This document shows, one piece after another, positions 56,822-64,000 of a DNA stretch of 64,000 nt. A program made the position numbers and the translations under genes. The DNA is from Cupriavidus basilensis. GTDB lineage: Bacteria; Pseudomonadota; Gammaproteobacteria; Burkholderiales; Burkholderiaceae. The notes beneath the pieces are model-generated. The model had not been told where the DNA came from. It saw nothing but the letters and a program-made list of their open reading frames with translations, and ran no database searches. Where the stretch lies: assembly GCF_000876015.1 (NCBI RefSeq), contig NZ_BBQM01000003.1, forward strand, positions 62,001 through 126,000, given 5' to 3'. Each line of letters begins with the position of its first letter. Position 1 is the stretch's first letter.

Positions 56822-57091
56822 ATGCTCACATCAAGGGAGTTTGCCTGTGATGGAGGAGCGAACCCAGAAGCCGGCAGCGGTGTTGCAATTGTCGATGGCT
56901 AAACGAACAAGGATGCCCTGGTAGCATCCTTGTTCGCTTTTGGGCTGTACATACGACAGGCCGAAGCAGGTCGTGAGGTCACAGTCGAGTCATATGTTGG
57001 CGACCGATTCGCGGTGAGGGCTTTCGAGAATGGTTTGTACCTACGGCGTCACAATGTTACGATTCCCCTAGCCAGCCAGAGCAAGCGATAG
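56822..57091 (+). pseudogene. Short open frame interrupted by an in-frame stop
   Basis: From the ATG at 56822 the frame reads MLTSREFACDGGANPEAGSG... and stops at TAA (56900-56902). The same frame then continues without a stop for 62 more codons (coding-like text FGLYIRQAEAGREV, DRFAVRAFENGLYL) to TAG at 57089. The DGGANPEAGSG start is vaguely RNase H-like, but this is weak. It may be a gene broken by a nonsense change, or two unrelated short frames. No family assigned. A perfect hairpin follows the first stop. Confidence 0.35.
56904..56936 (+). terminator. 13-bp perfect hairpin followed by CTTTT
   Basis: CGAACAAGGATGC pairs with GCATCCTTGTTCG around a 7-base loop. It starts one base after the TAA at 56902 and looks like a rho-independent terminator, though the T-run is short. 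Apart from it and the frame above, the 440-bp gap between the HNH gene and the next gene shows nothing. Confidence 0.65.
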
Positions 57092-57156
57092 AGGCACCGC
57101 GACCATTCGGCAAGAGTGGTGAAAAAAACGCCGGGTAGCTAGGAGCAACGTAGAGC

Positions 57157-58038
57157 ATGAGTGCTGTCATACAACTGACATTGGACGGGTCTCTGATCCT
57201 TCCGAACAATCGAGTGTCATTGCGGGTACTCGGCCATTCAATGACGTGCATTCAGTCGGCGGCTGATCGCGCATATTTGGACGTTCGGTATGGGCAGGTC
57301 TGGAAGCACGCGAGAATATCGAGGGCCAACTATCTGGAAGCCGACTTTGTCGTTGGCGATCCCGAGGCGGGGAGTTTTCGAATAGCTTTCGCGTCTCAGG
57401 CCGGTCGGGCTATCGTTACTCGCGTAATGCAAGCGTTAACCGACCCATATAGAGAGGCGCGGGAAGGGGGGGATCGTATCGCTAATACTATCGCCCATCA
57501 AATAGCCATGCGACGTAATCAATTAGATCACAATCAGGTTACGCCTCAGACTTTTGAAAATTTCTTGAATAACCCCGATGAATTGGCGGTGCGTACCTAT
57601 GGGGACAAATCAATTAATAAGGAAATCAACCAGCTTTTGAGTCCCGTAAGATCGCAGGCAGACTCTGTGTTAAGACTTTCGCTAAAGCCGGAGGATCAGG
57701 TTCCTGCGCAAGTCTATGAGTTTGATCAGCCTGCGGCAAAGCGTTTCGCAAAGGTTATTGGTGAGCGCGAACTGGGTGCACCTGTGATTTACCGTGGAAA
57801 GCTGCGGCAACTGGACCGTGGTCATAACCAAAGATCGAATTTCAAAGGGAAATTCATAAATGCGGTAACTGATCGCGACGTTGTTTTGTATATTCAGAGT
57901 GAAGAGGATTTTTCCGATCTCGTTCCATATTTGGATAGGGACGCAATCTCAATTATGGCGTGCCCTGTAATTGAGTACTCTTCGTTCGACCCGCAAGGTG
58001 GGGATTTGCAGTTTATCGGGATTTTGCCGGATGAGTGA
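57157..58038 (+). CDS. Unassigned soluble protein, first gene of an overlapping pair
   Basis: The 293-residue protein begins MSAVIQLTLDGSLILPNNRVSLRVLG and I cannot place it in a named family with confidence. It looks like an N-terminal alpha/beta domain (to about 110), a helical middle part (RIANTIAHQIAMRRNQL; INKEINQLLSPVRSQ) and a C-terminal beta-rich domain (GAPVIYRGKLRQLDR; VVLYIQSEEDFSDLV). No signal peptide or membrane segment is seen. The stop overlaps the next gene in ATGAGTGA, so the two are translated together. GC content is low for the region. Confidence 0.7.
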   Translation: MSAVIQLTLDGSLILPNNRVSLRVLGHSMTCIQSAADRAYLDVRYGQVWKHARISRANYLEADFVVGDPEAGSFRIAFASQAGRAIVTRVMQALTDPYREAREGGDRIANTIAHQIAMRRNQLDHNQVTPQTFENFLNNPDELAVRTYGDKSINKEINQLLSPVRSQADSVLRLSLKPEDQVPAQVYEFDQPAAKRFAKVIGERELGAPVIYRGKLRQLDRGHNQRSNFKGKFINAVTDRDVVLYIQSEEDFSDLVPYLDRDAISIMACPVIEYSSFDPQGGDLQFIGILPDE

Positions 58039-58717
58039 TAGCACGCTGGACAAGATGAAGGGGCAGTGCTTGGAGCTTCTGTTGGAAATTTTTCCTGCGG
58101 AACATATTTTGGTCACCATGGTTTTTGCTCTCGTCTTTAATCAGCTGGCTCATGATTTATCGCTGTCAGTATATGATGCGTTGCTGCATTTGAATTTTGA
58201 TAATTCGGTTGGATTAAAATCCGGAAAATTTTGGGGTGTGCCTCTTGCTATATTTGGCGTCGCTTTTTTGGCGGTGGCAATCAACGTCTTTATAATTGGT
58301 GTGGGCCTGCGATTCTCGTTTCGAAGAAGTGGCGTTGATGCGAAGATTGTGGAGTGGATGCGGAAGGCGAATTCTGCAATAAAATCGCTTGAACAGGGTG
58401 GGCGTGAGGCTGTTCATCGTTCCATAGAAAAAGAATTCAATAAGCGACTTAAACGCTACCGAGCTAAACGGATGCTATCCGAGGTCGCTCTATCAATACT
58501 CGGTTTGGTATTGTGGGGTTCGATTCTGCTTCTATGGACATCGAAGGGGCAATTGGAGATTTCAAGGCCGGACTGTCTAATTGCATTAGGGGCAGGGGTT
58601 GGAGGGCTTTTGCTCCACAGAGAATCTATTCGATATGCGATTTCGAGTCTGATTCCGTTGCAAATTTATGCATGCGCTGCATCGGGTGAGATTGCCTTCT
58701 TTGAAGGGATGGAATAG
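58031..58717 (+). CDS. Unassigned four-helix membrane protein, second gene of the pair
   Basis: The 228-residue protein has about four membrane segments: a weak one at 27-42, a strong one at 69-92 (PLAIFGVAFLAVAINVFIIG), then a charged helical stretch of about 50 residues (KIVEWMRKANSAIKSLEQGG; RSIEKEFNKRLKRYRAKR), and two at about 155-175 (VALSILGLVLWGSILLLW) and 184-215. It overlaps the preceding gene by 8 bp. A soluble protein coupled to a small membrane protein is the usual form of abortive-infection sensor/effector pairs; this role is inference. Confidence 0.65.
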   Translation: MSDSTLDKMKGQCLELLLEIFPAEHILVTMVFALVFNQLAHDLSLSVYDALLHLNFDNSVGLKSGKFWGVPLAIFGVAFLAVAINVFIIGVGLRFSFRRSGVDAKIVEWMRKANSAIKSLEQGGREAVHRSIEKEFNKRLKRYRAKRMLSEVALSILGLVLWGSILLLWTSKGQLEISRPDCLIALGAGVGGLLLHRESIRYAISSLIPLQIYACAASGEIAFFEGME

Positions 58718-58736
58718 TCGGCGCACTGGGTGATAG

Positions 58737-58889
58737 TTCAGAGCAACCGATGCGCGGAGGCAATACCAGACTCTATCTTGTGCGGCCTGCAGCATTAAGA
58801 TGGTGGAACGACAGGGGATGGGTGGTTCCTTCTGGGGTTGTCGCAACTACTCGAAGGGGTGCAAGGCCACGCTTCCACGTGTTGCTTGA
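58737..58889 (+). pseudogene. Remnant of the C-terminal zinc finger of an Mrr-like nuclease
   Basis: The frame 58737-58889 ends with SCAACSIKMVERQGMGGSF, WGCRNYSKGC and TLPRVA then stop. It aligns with the last 40 residues of the Mrr-like protein at 54346-55431, and all four zinc Cys are kept. The nuclease domain is missing; a stop lies just upstream. It is a diverged second copy, not a recent duplicate. Confidence 0.75.
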
Positions 58890-58959
58890 TGCAGGTGGGA
58901 CCTTCTGTCGTCAGCGGCAAATGTGCAAGTGAGGCGGCACAATGTTTGAGAGGTAGTCT

Positions 58960-59454
58960 GTGCAAATTGAATGGGTGGGGAGATACAAGCTGTCGTTCGA
59001 CAGCAACCGCTTCACGGTCGAATGCCCTTTGGGAACCGACAAGTTCTCAGGTTTCGCGACATCTGACTTACCGAAGCTGTATGTCGTCAGTGTCGAAGAT
59101 CAACCAATTTACGTCGGAATTACCAAGCAGCCTGTTCGGAACCGGTTACGTCTGGGGTGGAATGCATCAGGCGAGAGCGGTTATCACGGTTACGCATGGC
59201 GGCATGCGCTGTCTGCGGCCAACTTGGACATATGGTGTCACCGTGATCCGCCTGAGACCGATCCGTGCTTGGACATCGAGACGGTTGAGGCGGAAGTCGT
59301 CTATTTGATCCGACAAGCTGGTCAGTGGCCACGTTTCCAGACTGAAATCCATTTTCACCCGTCCAGCGATGAGCATCGAAAATGGGCTTCCTCAATTGCC
59401 GAGAGGTACGATTTGACGCCCGAGGGTCAGTCTGCCGCCTCAGGGACAGTGTGA
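58960..59454 (+). CDS. GIY-YIG-like nuclease domain protein
   Basis: The 164-residue protein has the GIY-YIG order: LYVVSVED (40-47) for GIY, IYVGIT (50-55) for YIG, then RNRLRLGW with the conserved Arg, HGYAW, and a Glu-rich helix ETVEAEVVYLIRQAGQWP followed by EIHFH. The start is a GTG with AGAGG six bases upstream. Function beyond the fold is not clear. It is convergent with the DUF1780 gene and the coding regions overlap by 15 bp. Confidence 0.7.
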   Translation: MQIEWVGRYKLSFDSNRFTVECPLGTDKFSGFATSDLPKLYVVSVEDQPIYVGITKQPVRNRLRLGWNASGESGYHGYAWRHALSAANLDIWCHRDPPETDPCLDIETVEAEVVYLIRQAGQWPRFQTEIHFHPSSDEHRKWASSIAERYDLTPEGQSAASGTV

Positions 59455-60042
59455 GACATGACCAACGGCTTGCACGATAAAGCCCGGCGCGTCTGGGCAA
59501 GCATAGAAGCAGCCACTGCGTCGCCCCATCACAAATGAAATGGATCGCCATCCCGTCGCCTCTAGTTCGATCGTGTCCGGGTACGGTTGCTCCGTGACAC
59601 CTATCACGTGGCGAAGGTTGACGTAGAGAAGCAAGTCTGTTCCGCGCTTGAAGTCCGGCGAATACTTGTCGAGGCTTGCCGCTTCTTTCCGACAGAGGCG
59701 GTATATCTCTCCAAGGCTCATGTCCTTCGGCGTAAAGGGCCGAAGCAGGTCTTTGGCTTCAGTGATGCTTTGCGCACGTTCTAACTCTTGCTTGTACTCG
59801 GCATGTCGTCGTCTGCCCGGGTCTAGAATCTCTTTGATCTCGAAACGGGCGTTGCGAAACTCAACGTCGGGCGGGTCTTGTTTGATGCTGATGATCTCGC
59901 CTTTCGCCGGGGTAATTCCAAGATTTCGAATAAACGCATCTGCAACCCAACGTTCGCGCTCATTCTTGTTTTGAGGCGCGAAGTATTCAACGGAGGCTTC
60001 AAGGTCTTTGCGACGCTGCGCGATGAATTCTTGTTCGTCCAT
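59440..60042 (-). CDS. DUF1780 family putative endonuclease
   Basis: The 200-residue protein fits DUF1780 (EYFAPQNKNERERWVADAFIRNLG near the start). The segment DPPDVEF followed by FEIKEI gives Pro58-Asp59 and Glu68-x-Lys70, a PD-(D/E)xK nuclease signature, although the linker is short. GGAAGG precedes the ATG at 60042. It reads towards the GIY-YIG-like gene. A role in DNA defence is a guess based on the motif and place. Confidence 0.72.
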   Translation of the reverse strand: MDEQEFIAQRRKDLEASVEYFAPQNKNERERWVADAFIRNLGITPAKGEIISIKQDPPDVEFRNARFEIKEILDPGRRRHAEYKQELERAQSITEAKDLLRPFTPKDMSLGEIYRLCRKEAASLDKYSPDFKRGTDLLLYVNLRHVIGVTEQPYPDTIELEATGWRSISFVMGRRSGCFYACPDAPGFIVQAVGHVSHCP

Positions 60043-60069
60043 ACCTTCCTTTGGCCCGGCGCGGGGAAC

Positions 60070-60705
60070 TCAGATGAGCGGAATGCAGTCCGCGAAGTCC
60101 ACGTGCAACTTGCGGACGGGCGGCATGTTCCTTTGCGGATCGCCGGTAAGAATGGCGGTCAACTGTGCCGCGATGCAGACAAGCGCATTGGAGTTCCGCA
60201 TTGCGTCAATGGCAAGCTGGACAGGGAAGCCGGAGAGCGTCCTTGCCAGCGGGTGGAGCCCGCCATGTGTGTAGCTACTCAGTGCTTTCCACGACACATC
60301 TCTAAATTGCCGAAGTTGGTCAACTAGTTGTGCCGGGGCTTCACTGGCATCCAATTGCTTCAGCATTTCGGCCAACATCGGCCCTTCGTTCGCTCTGCGG
60401 GCACTCTCGACGGTGAGGGGTTCGCCAAGTTTGTCCACCCAATTGTCCGTGGCGGCATGAAGCAGCCAGATGCCGCGAACAAGGGATTCGTACTGAGGGC
60501 GCAACAGGGATAGAGCGGAAGTACCCAGACCGTTGCCAATCAGTATCAGCGCACCCCTTGCGTGGTCCAGTGACAGCAGCCCGGCTTGAAATGAGACGAC
60601 GAAACGCTTTTCTGGGAAAGGGATGAGACTGGCTACTTGTGTCGCCACTGTTTCATGGAACTGTGTCGTCCGGGCAATTGCAGTACGTAGTTCTTCTTCG
60701 GTCAT
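60070..60705 (-). CDS. HEPN-like helical protein (DUF5677/DUF6988 type)
   Basis: The 211-residue all-helical protein has RPQYESLVRGIWLLHAA in the middle and FRDVSWKALSSYTHGGLHPL near residue 145, the pattern of the DUF5677/DUF6988 group of HEPN-like proteins. I am unsure which of these families applies. It lies 27 bp upstream of the DUF1780 gene on the same strand, so the two may form an operon. It follows the integrase gene by 77 bp. Confidence 0.55.
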   Translation of the reverse strand: MTEEELRTAIARTTQFHETVATQVASLIPFPEKRFVVSFQAGLLSLDHARGALILIGNGLGTSALSLLRPQYESLVRGIWLLHAATDNWVDKLGEPLTVESARRANEGPMLAEMLKQLDASEAPAQLVDQLRQFRDVSWKALSSYTHGGLHPLARTLSGFPVQLAIDAMRNSNALVCIAAQLTAILTGDPQRNMPPVRKLHVDFADCIPLI

Positions 60706-60782
60706 ATCAGGCAGTTACTGCGGAACTGGTGGCGGGACGACATCAGTGTACCAATGTCCCGCCGACATGGATGACCGGACGG

Positions 60783-61766
60783 TTAGCCAATCTTCTTCGC
60801 CAGATCAGAAGCAGACGGATGATAGTACCGCTTCAGCATTGTCAGGCTGCGGTGCCCGGATACTGCCGCCAGTTCGATTAGGTTAGGCAGCTTCGTCGCC
60901 AGCCGGGTGATGGCCGTGTGACGAAGATCGTGCCAGTGCAGGTCATCCAGTCCAGCCCGTTTGCATGCCCGTTTGAACGCCTTATGGTGTGCTGGTGCAT
61001 TGATGGGGAATACGTTTCCATCAATGCAACGTGGTAGTTCTCTCAACAGGTCTACTGCCTTCAGTGACAGTGGCACAGTTCTCGGGGTCCCATTTTTAGT
61101 CAGCGGCAGGAACGCCGTCTGGCTTTCGAGGTCGATGTTTTGCCAGCGAAGTTGCAGAAGTTCACCCCGCCGCATTGCCGTTTCCAGACTCAGGATTGCC
61201 ATTGGCTGTAGACACGGATTCCGACGACCCGTAGGTGCCAACGCAGCAAGCAGTCGGCCTTCTTCCTCCACTGACAGTACCCTGTCGCGACCCAGTGGGG
61301 TTGGCGGTTTGCGAACAGATGCGACCGGGTTTGCGATGTTGATGCCCCATTCGCGTCGTGCGTGGTTGATGACCGAGGAAAGGTAGGCCAGTTCGCGAAT
61401 CACGGTCCCCGGCTGCACGTGCTTCAGTCGCTCATCGCGATATGCTGCGATTGCCATTGGGGTCAATGCCGCCATGCTCAATTTGGCAAGTTTCGTGCGG
61501 CCCATCGCACGTAGCCTGATGGTGTCTTCAGTGCCGCCACGCATCGATGGGCATACATCGACTATGTACCGTTCGAGAACATCCCCAAGGGTGGTCGATT
61601 CGGCTTCGCTTCGGTTGACGTAACTACCCCGGTCCATCTCTGTTTCGACTGACCGCGCAAATCGTTCAGCGTCTTGGCGGGTAGTGAAGGTTTTTACTTC
61701 AAGCGGGAAACCTCTGCGACGAACACGTACCTGCCATCTGTCGCCTCTGCGGGATATAGAAGCCAT
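60783..61766 (-). CDS. int: Tyrosine integrase of the island
   Basis: The 327-residue site-specific recombinase has an N-terminal arm-binding part (SRRGDRWQVRVRRRGFPLEVKTF), a SAM-like core-binding domain (about 58-150) and a catalytic domain with Arg199, Lys224, His279-x-x-Arg282, His305 and the nucleophile Tyr314 (LKRYYHP). It starts 145 bp from the moaC stop and reads into the island. The TGGAGCA sites at 61780-61797 lie directly ahead of its start, so binding there could also repress the gene. Confidence 0.92.
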   Translation of the reverse strand: MASISRRGDRWQVRVRRRGFPLEVKTFTTRQDAERFARSVETEMDRGSYVNRSEAESTTLGDVLERYIVDVCPSMRGGTEDTIRLRAMGRTKLAKLSMAALTPMAIAAYRDERLKHVQPGTVIRELAYLSSVINHARREWGINIANPVASVRKPPTPLGRDRVLSVEEEGRLLAALAPTGRRNPCLQPMAILSLETAMRRGELLQLRWQNIDLESQTAFLPLTKNGTPRTVPLSLKAVDLLRELPRCIDGNVFPINAPAHHKAFKRACKRAGLDDLHWHDLRHTAITRLATKLPNLIELAAVSGHRSLTMLKRYYHPSASDLAKKIG

Positions 61767-61779
61767 TTCCTGTCCTCAG

Positions 61780-61797
61780 TGGAGCAGGATTGGAGCA
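61780..61797 (+). repeat. Two TGGAGCA motifs spaced 11 bp (right arm sites)
   Basis: TGGAGCA occurs at 61780 and 61791, in the same orientation and spacing as the three copies at the left end, between the integrase start codon and the attachment site. Confidence 0.6.
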
Positions 61798-61910
61798 AGA
61801 TCGATTTTTTGTGCCCTTCTGCCATCATTCGCGACGCACCAGAAGGGCCGCAGGTGACACACGGTTCAGCACAGTCAAGTCATGCCGGAATATCTGGAAA
61901 ACCTTACGAA

Positions 61911-62390
61911 TCAAGGGTTCGCCGTCCAGTCCCCCGACTTGCCGCCGTGCTTTTCCAGCAGCCTCACATCGCCCATCACCATGCCCCGGTCCACCGCCTT
62001 GCACATGTCGTAGATGGTCAGCAGCGCCACCTGCACGCCGGTCAGCGCTTCCATTTCCACGCCAGTCTGGCCGTGGGTTTCGGCGCGCACCGTGCAGCGC
62101 ACGGCGGAGGCCGCCTCGTCGAGGGCGAAGTCCACCGCCACCTTGGTGAGCGCCAGCGGATGGCACAGCGGAATCAGGTCGGAGGTGCGCTTGGTGGCCA
62201 TGATGGCGGCCACGCGGGCGATGCCGAGCACATCGCCCTTCCTGGCGTTGCCGTCCCGCACCAGCGCGAAGGTGGCCGGCAGCATGGTGATGGTGCCGGT
62301 GGCGAGGGCCACGCGGTGGCTGTGCGCCTTGGCGCCGACGTCGACCATATGGGCTTGTCCGGCGGAATCGAAGTGGGTGAGCTGGCTCAT
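61911..62390 (-). CDS. moaC: Cyclic pyranopterin monophosphate synthase MoaC
   Basis: The 159-residue protein starts [28 protein letters not shown] and holds the MoaC active-site segments ([46 protein letters not shown]). It acts with MoaA in molybdenum cofactor synthesis, turning 3',8-cH2GTP into cyclic pyranopterin monophosphate. The last 58 codons are probably supplied by the island, since a second, diverged 3' end lies at 45534-45713. The reading frame is complete, so insertion kept the gene functional. Confidence 0.93.
   Translation of the reverse strand: MSQLTHFDSAGQAHMVDVGAKAHSHRVALATGTITMLPATFALVRDGNARKGDVLGIARVAAIMATKRTSDLIPLCHPLALTKVAVDFALDEAASAVRCTVRAETHGQTGVEMEALTGVQVALLTIYDMCKAVDRGMVMGDVRLLEKHGGKSGDWTANP
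62029..62054. repeat. Right attachment core (attR candidate), inside moaC
   Basis: This is identical over 26 bp to 45652-45677. It lies within the moaC coding region, over the codons for EALTGVQV, so integration here must restore the frame from the incoming copy. Confidence 0.65.
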
Positions 62391-62550
62391 GGCGTGGGCG
62401 GGAATCGAAGGGGAGTTGCGGCAATGCCGGGGACTGGCCGGAGGCCCGCCGCGCCAGTTGGCGCGCGGCCTGGGCGGCATCGGGGACCTGTCGGGCCCGC
62501 CTTGGGCGCGCCCGATGGGAATGGTTTCCGGAGGCCGCTATCATAGCAAG

Positions 62551-64000
62551 ATGCGCAAGAATCCAACGCTCCGCGGAGCGCTCTCCTCGCCCGCCCGACA
62601 GGCCTGCCCGACATCGCCCGGGATGCGTCCGCGGCATGCCCGCGCCGCCGCTTCCCGCATTTCCCGCGCTTCGGCTAGCCTGGCGCGCCGCTCGCTCGCG
62701 GCGCTGCTGGCGCTGACGGTGGCCCTGCCCGCGTGGCCGCAGCAGCGCGCGCTGCTCAACGATCCGGCGCGCACGGCCGCCGATGCCGTCTATGGCGGCG
62801 ACAGCAGCGACCAGGTCTACGACAACCTGAACCGCAGCGTGAAGGCGGGGCAGAAGTCCGAGTTCGGGCTGCGCACCAACAACACCGTGGTGGAGGGCAG
62901 CGGCGTGCAGCTGCCCGACCTCGGCGACCCTTCCACGGCATCGCTGACGCCCGACATGGAGCGGCGCCTGGGCGAGCACATCATGCGCGACATCCGGCGC
63001 GATCCGGACTACGTGGTCGACCCGCTGCTGGCCGACTACCTGAACGCGCTCGGCTACCGCCTGGTGCAGGCGGCGCGCCGGCAGAACATCTCGGGCTCGA
63101 CCGGCTCGGGCACCTTCGCCACCGGCTTCGAGCTGTTCGCGGTGCGCGACCGCACCATCAACGCCTTCGCGCTGCCCGGCGGCTATATCGGCGTGCATAC
63201 CGGCCTGCTGGTGCAGTCGGAGACCGAGTCGGAGCTGGCCTCGGTGCTGGGCCACGAAATCGGCCACGTGATGCAGCGGCACATCGCGCGCGGCATCACC
63301 TCGCAGGACCAGTCGATGTGGATCTCGCTGGCGTCGATGGTGCTGGCCGGGCTGGCCGCCACCAAGAGCGGCGACGCGGCCTCGGCGCTGGCGATGGGCG
63401 GGCAGGCGGCGGCGGTCGCCAACCAGTTGTCGTTCTCGCGCGGGGCCGAGCGCGAGGCCGACCGCGTGGGCTTCCAGATCATGACCGCGGCGGGCTTCGA
63501 CCCGCAGGGCATGCCGGACTTCTTCAAGCGCCTGCAGCGCGTGATGGGCATCTCGGAAAACTCGGTGCCAGCCTATGTGCGCACCCACCCGCTGACCTCG
63601 GAGCGCATCGCCGACATGCAGGACCGCGTCAGCCACGTGGCGGTGCGCCACGTCGGCAGCACGCCAGAATACGAGTTCGCGCGCGTGCGCTCGCGCATCA
63701 TCCAGGAAACCACGCCGAGCGACCTGCAGAACGTGCGCGCCGCGCTGCAGGCGCAACTGCCCTCGGCGGCGCCGGCGCGCGTGCCGGCGCTGTACTACGG
63801 CATGGCCTTCGCCGACCAGCGCCTGGGCCGCAACGCCGCCGCCGAGCAATCGCTGGCGGAGGCGCGCCGGCTCTACGGCACCATTCCCGGCGCGACCTCG
63901 GGCAGCCCCATGCTGGACGTGATGGCGATCGAGCTGGCGCGCGCGCAGGGCCGGCCGCAGGACGCGCTCAACCAGGCCGCGGCGTCGATGAGGGCGTTCC
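62551..64000 (+). CDS. BepA-like M48 metalloprotease, partial (runs off the window)
   Basis: The first 483 residues are visible. A basic N-terminus and signal peptide (SLAALLALTVALPAWPQQ) lead to a periplasmic M48 protease domain with zinc motif GHEIGH (234-239), a second Glu in GAEREADRVGF, and a C-terminal part with TPR-like helices (ALYYGMAFADQRLGRNAAAEQSL). BepA-type proteases check outer-membrane protein assembly. The ATG at 62551 or the one at 62623 could start translation. It is divergent from moaC. Confidence 0.88.
   Translation, partial: MRKNPTLRGALSSPARQACPTSPGMRPRHARAAASRISRASASLARRSLAALLALTVALPAWPQQRALLNDPARTAADAVYGGDSSDQVYDNLNRSVKAGQKSEFGLRTNNTVVEGSGVQLPDLGDPSTASLTPDMERRLGEHIMRDIRRDPDYVVDPLLADYLNALGYRLVQAARRQNISGSTGSGTFATGFELFAVRDRTINAFALPGGYIGVHTGLLVQSETESELASVLGHEIGHVMQRHIARGITSQDQSMWISLASMVLAGLAATKSGDAASALAMGGQAAAVANQLSFSRGAEREADRVGFQIMTAAGFDPQGMPDFFKRLQRVMGISENSVPAYVRTHPLTSERIADMQDRVSHVAVRHVGSTPEYEFARVRSRIIQETTPSDLQNVRAALQAQLPSAAPARVPALYYGMAFADQRLGRNAAAEQSLAEARRLYGTIPGATSGSPMLDVMAIELARAQGRPQDALNQAAASMRAF

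Larger units (their letters stand above)
45652..62054. mobile_element. 16.4-kb integrative genomic island in the 3' part of moaC
   Basis: The boundaries are two partial moaC repeats (45534-45713 and 61911-62090). Between them lie a tyrosine integrase next to the right edge, a primase-helicase, a serine recombinase, a structured control region and many nuclease or defence-like genes. GC content falls from well over 60% in the flanks to mixed values of about 45-58% inside. No conjugation, capsid or packaging genes are visible, so it is not a complete phage or conjugative element; a phage satellite or mobilisable island is possible. The exact crossover point within the repeat is not certain. Confidence 0.85.

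Noticed and set aside
45652..62054. Complete prophage or conjugative element
   Set aside because: No capsid, terminase, tail, lysis, relaxase or type IV secretion genes could be recognised in the island.

Overview
The window reads as a chromosome segment of a high-GC betaproteobacterium of the Burkholderiaceae, most like Cupriavidus or Ralstonia. The basis is gene content and order (recA-recX, a DUF2889 gene, sucCD, terC, pilA), Bug-type (TctC) binding proteins, Cyo oxidase and CoA-linked aromatic degradation. No database search was run, so the genus is an inference.

Positions 1-8.1 kb: start of the malonate decarboxylase locus (mdcA, reverse strand), the malonate transporter madLM and a convergent LysR regulator, then a MarR-controlled aromatic-acid efflux operon (FUSC pump, DUF1656, membrane fusion protein, outer-membrane channel). 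Positions 8.1-16.5 kb: a MetQ-like protein, a DsbG-like lipoprotein, a thioredoxin-fold protein, a MocR regulator and cyoABCD. Positions 16.6-26.3 kb: a TctC/enoyl-CoA hydratase/acyl-CoA synthetase operon with a downstream IclR gene; the two share an operator pattern TTCC-N7-GGAA. A second operon follows (2-aminobenzoyl-CoA or salicylyl-CoA monooxygenase/reductase, benzoate-type CoA ligase, RidA). Positions 26.5-45.3 kb: an isochorismatase-like hydrolase with its TetR regulator, a PIN toxin-antitoxin pair, tRNA-Met(CAU), an MHS transporter, a TctDE-like two-component operon carrying an orphan DUF4212 gene, SOS-controlled recA, recX, sucCD, terC, a sigma-54-type pilA with its own oligosaccharyltransferase, and two small envelope proteins.

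Positions 45.65-62.05 kb: a 16.4-kb genomic island integrated in the 3' part of moaC. A displaced moaC 3' end lies at the left edge and a complete moaC at the right edge, next to a tyrosine integrase that points inwards. The two ends share a 26-bp identical block inside a longer diverged moaC repeat, and both carry TGGAGCA motifs spaced exactly 11 bp. The island has a primase-helicase with a putative Fe-S cluster, a structured control or origin region, a serine recombinase, and cargo that looks like defence: ADP-ribosylglycohydrolase, HEPN-like, FRG-domain, Mrr-like and HNH nucleases, an unassigned overlapping soluble/membrane gene pair, GIY-YIG-like, DUF1780 and another HEPN-like protein. The AT-richer stretch at 55.7-58.9 kb is bounded by decayed ends of a recombinase and of an Mrr-type nuclease, so it was probably acquired separately inside the island.

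Positions 62.5-64 kb: the start of a BepA-like M48 protease, divergent from moaC and cut by the window edge.
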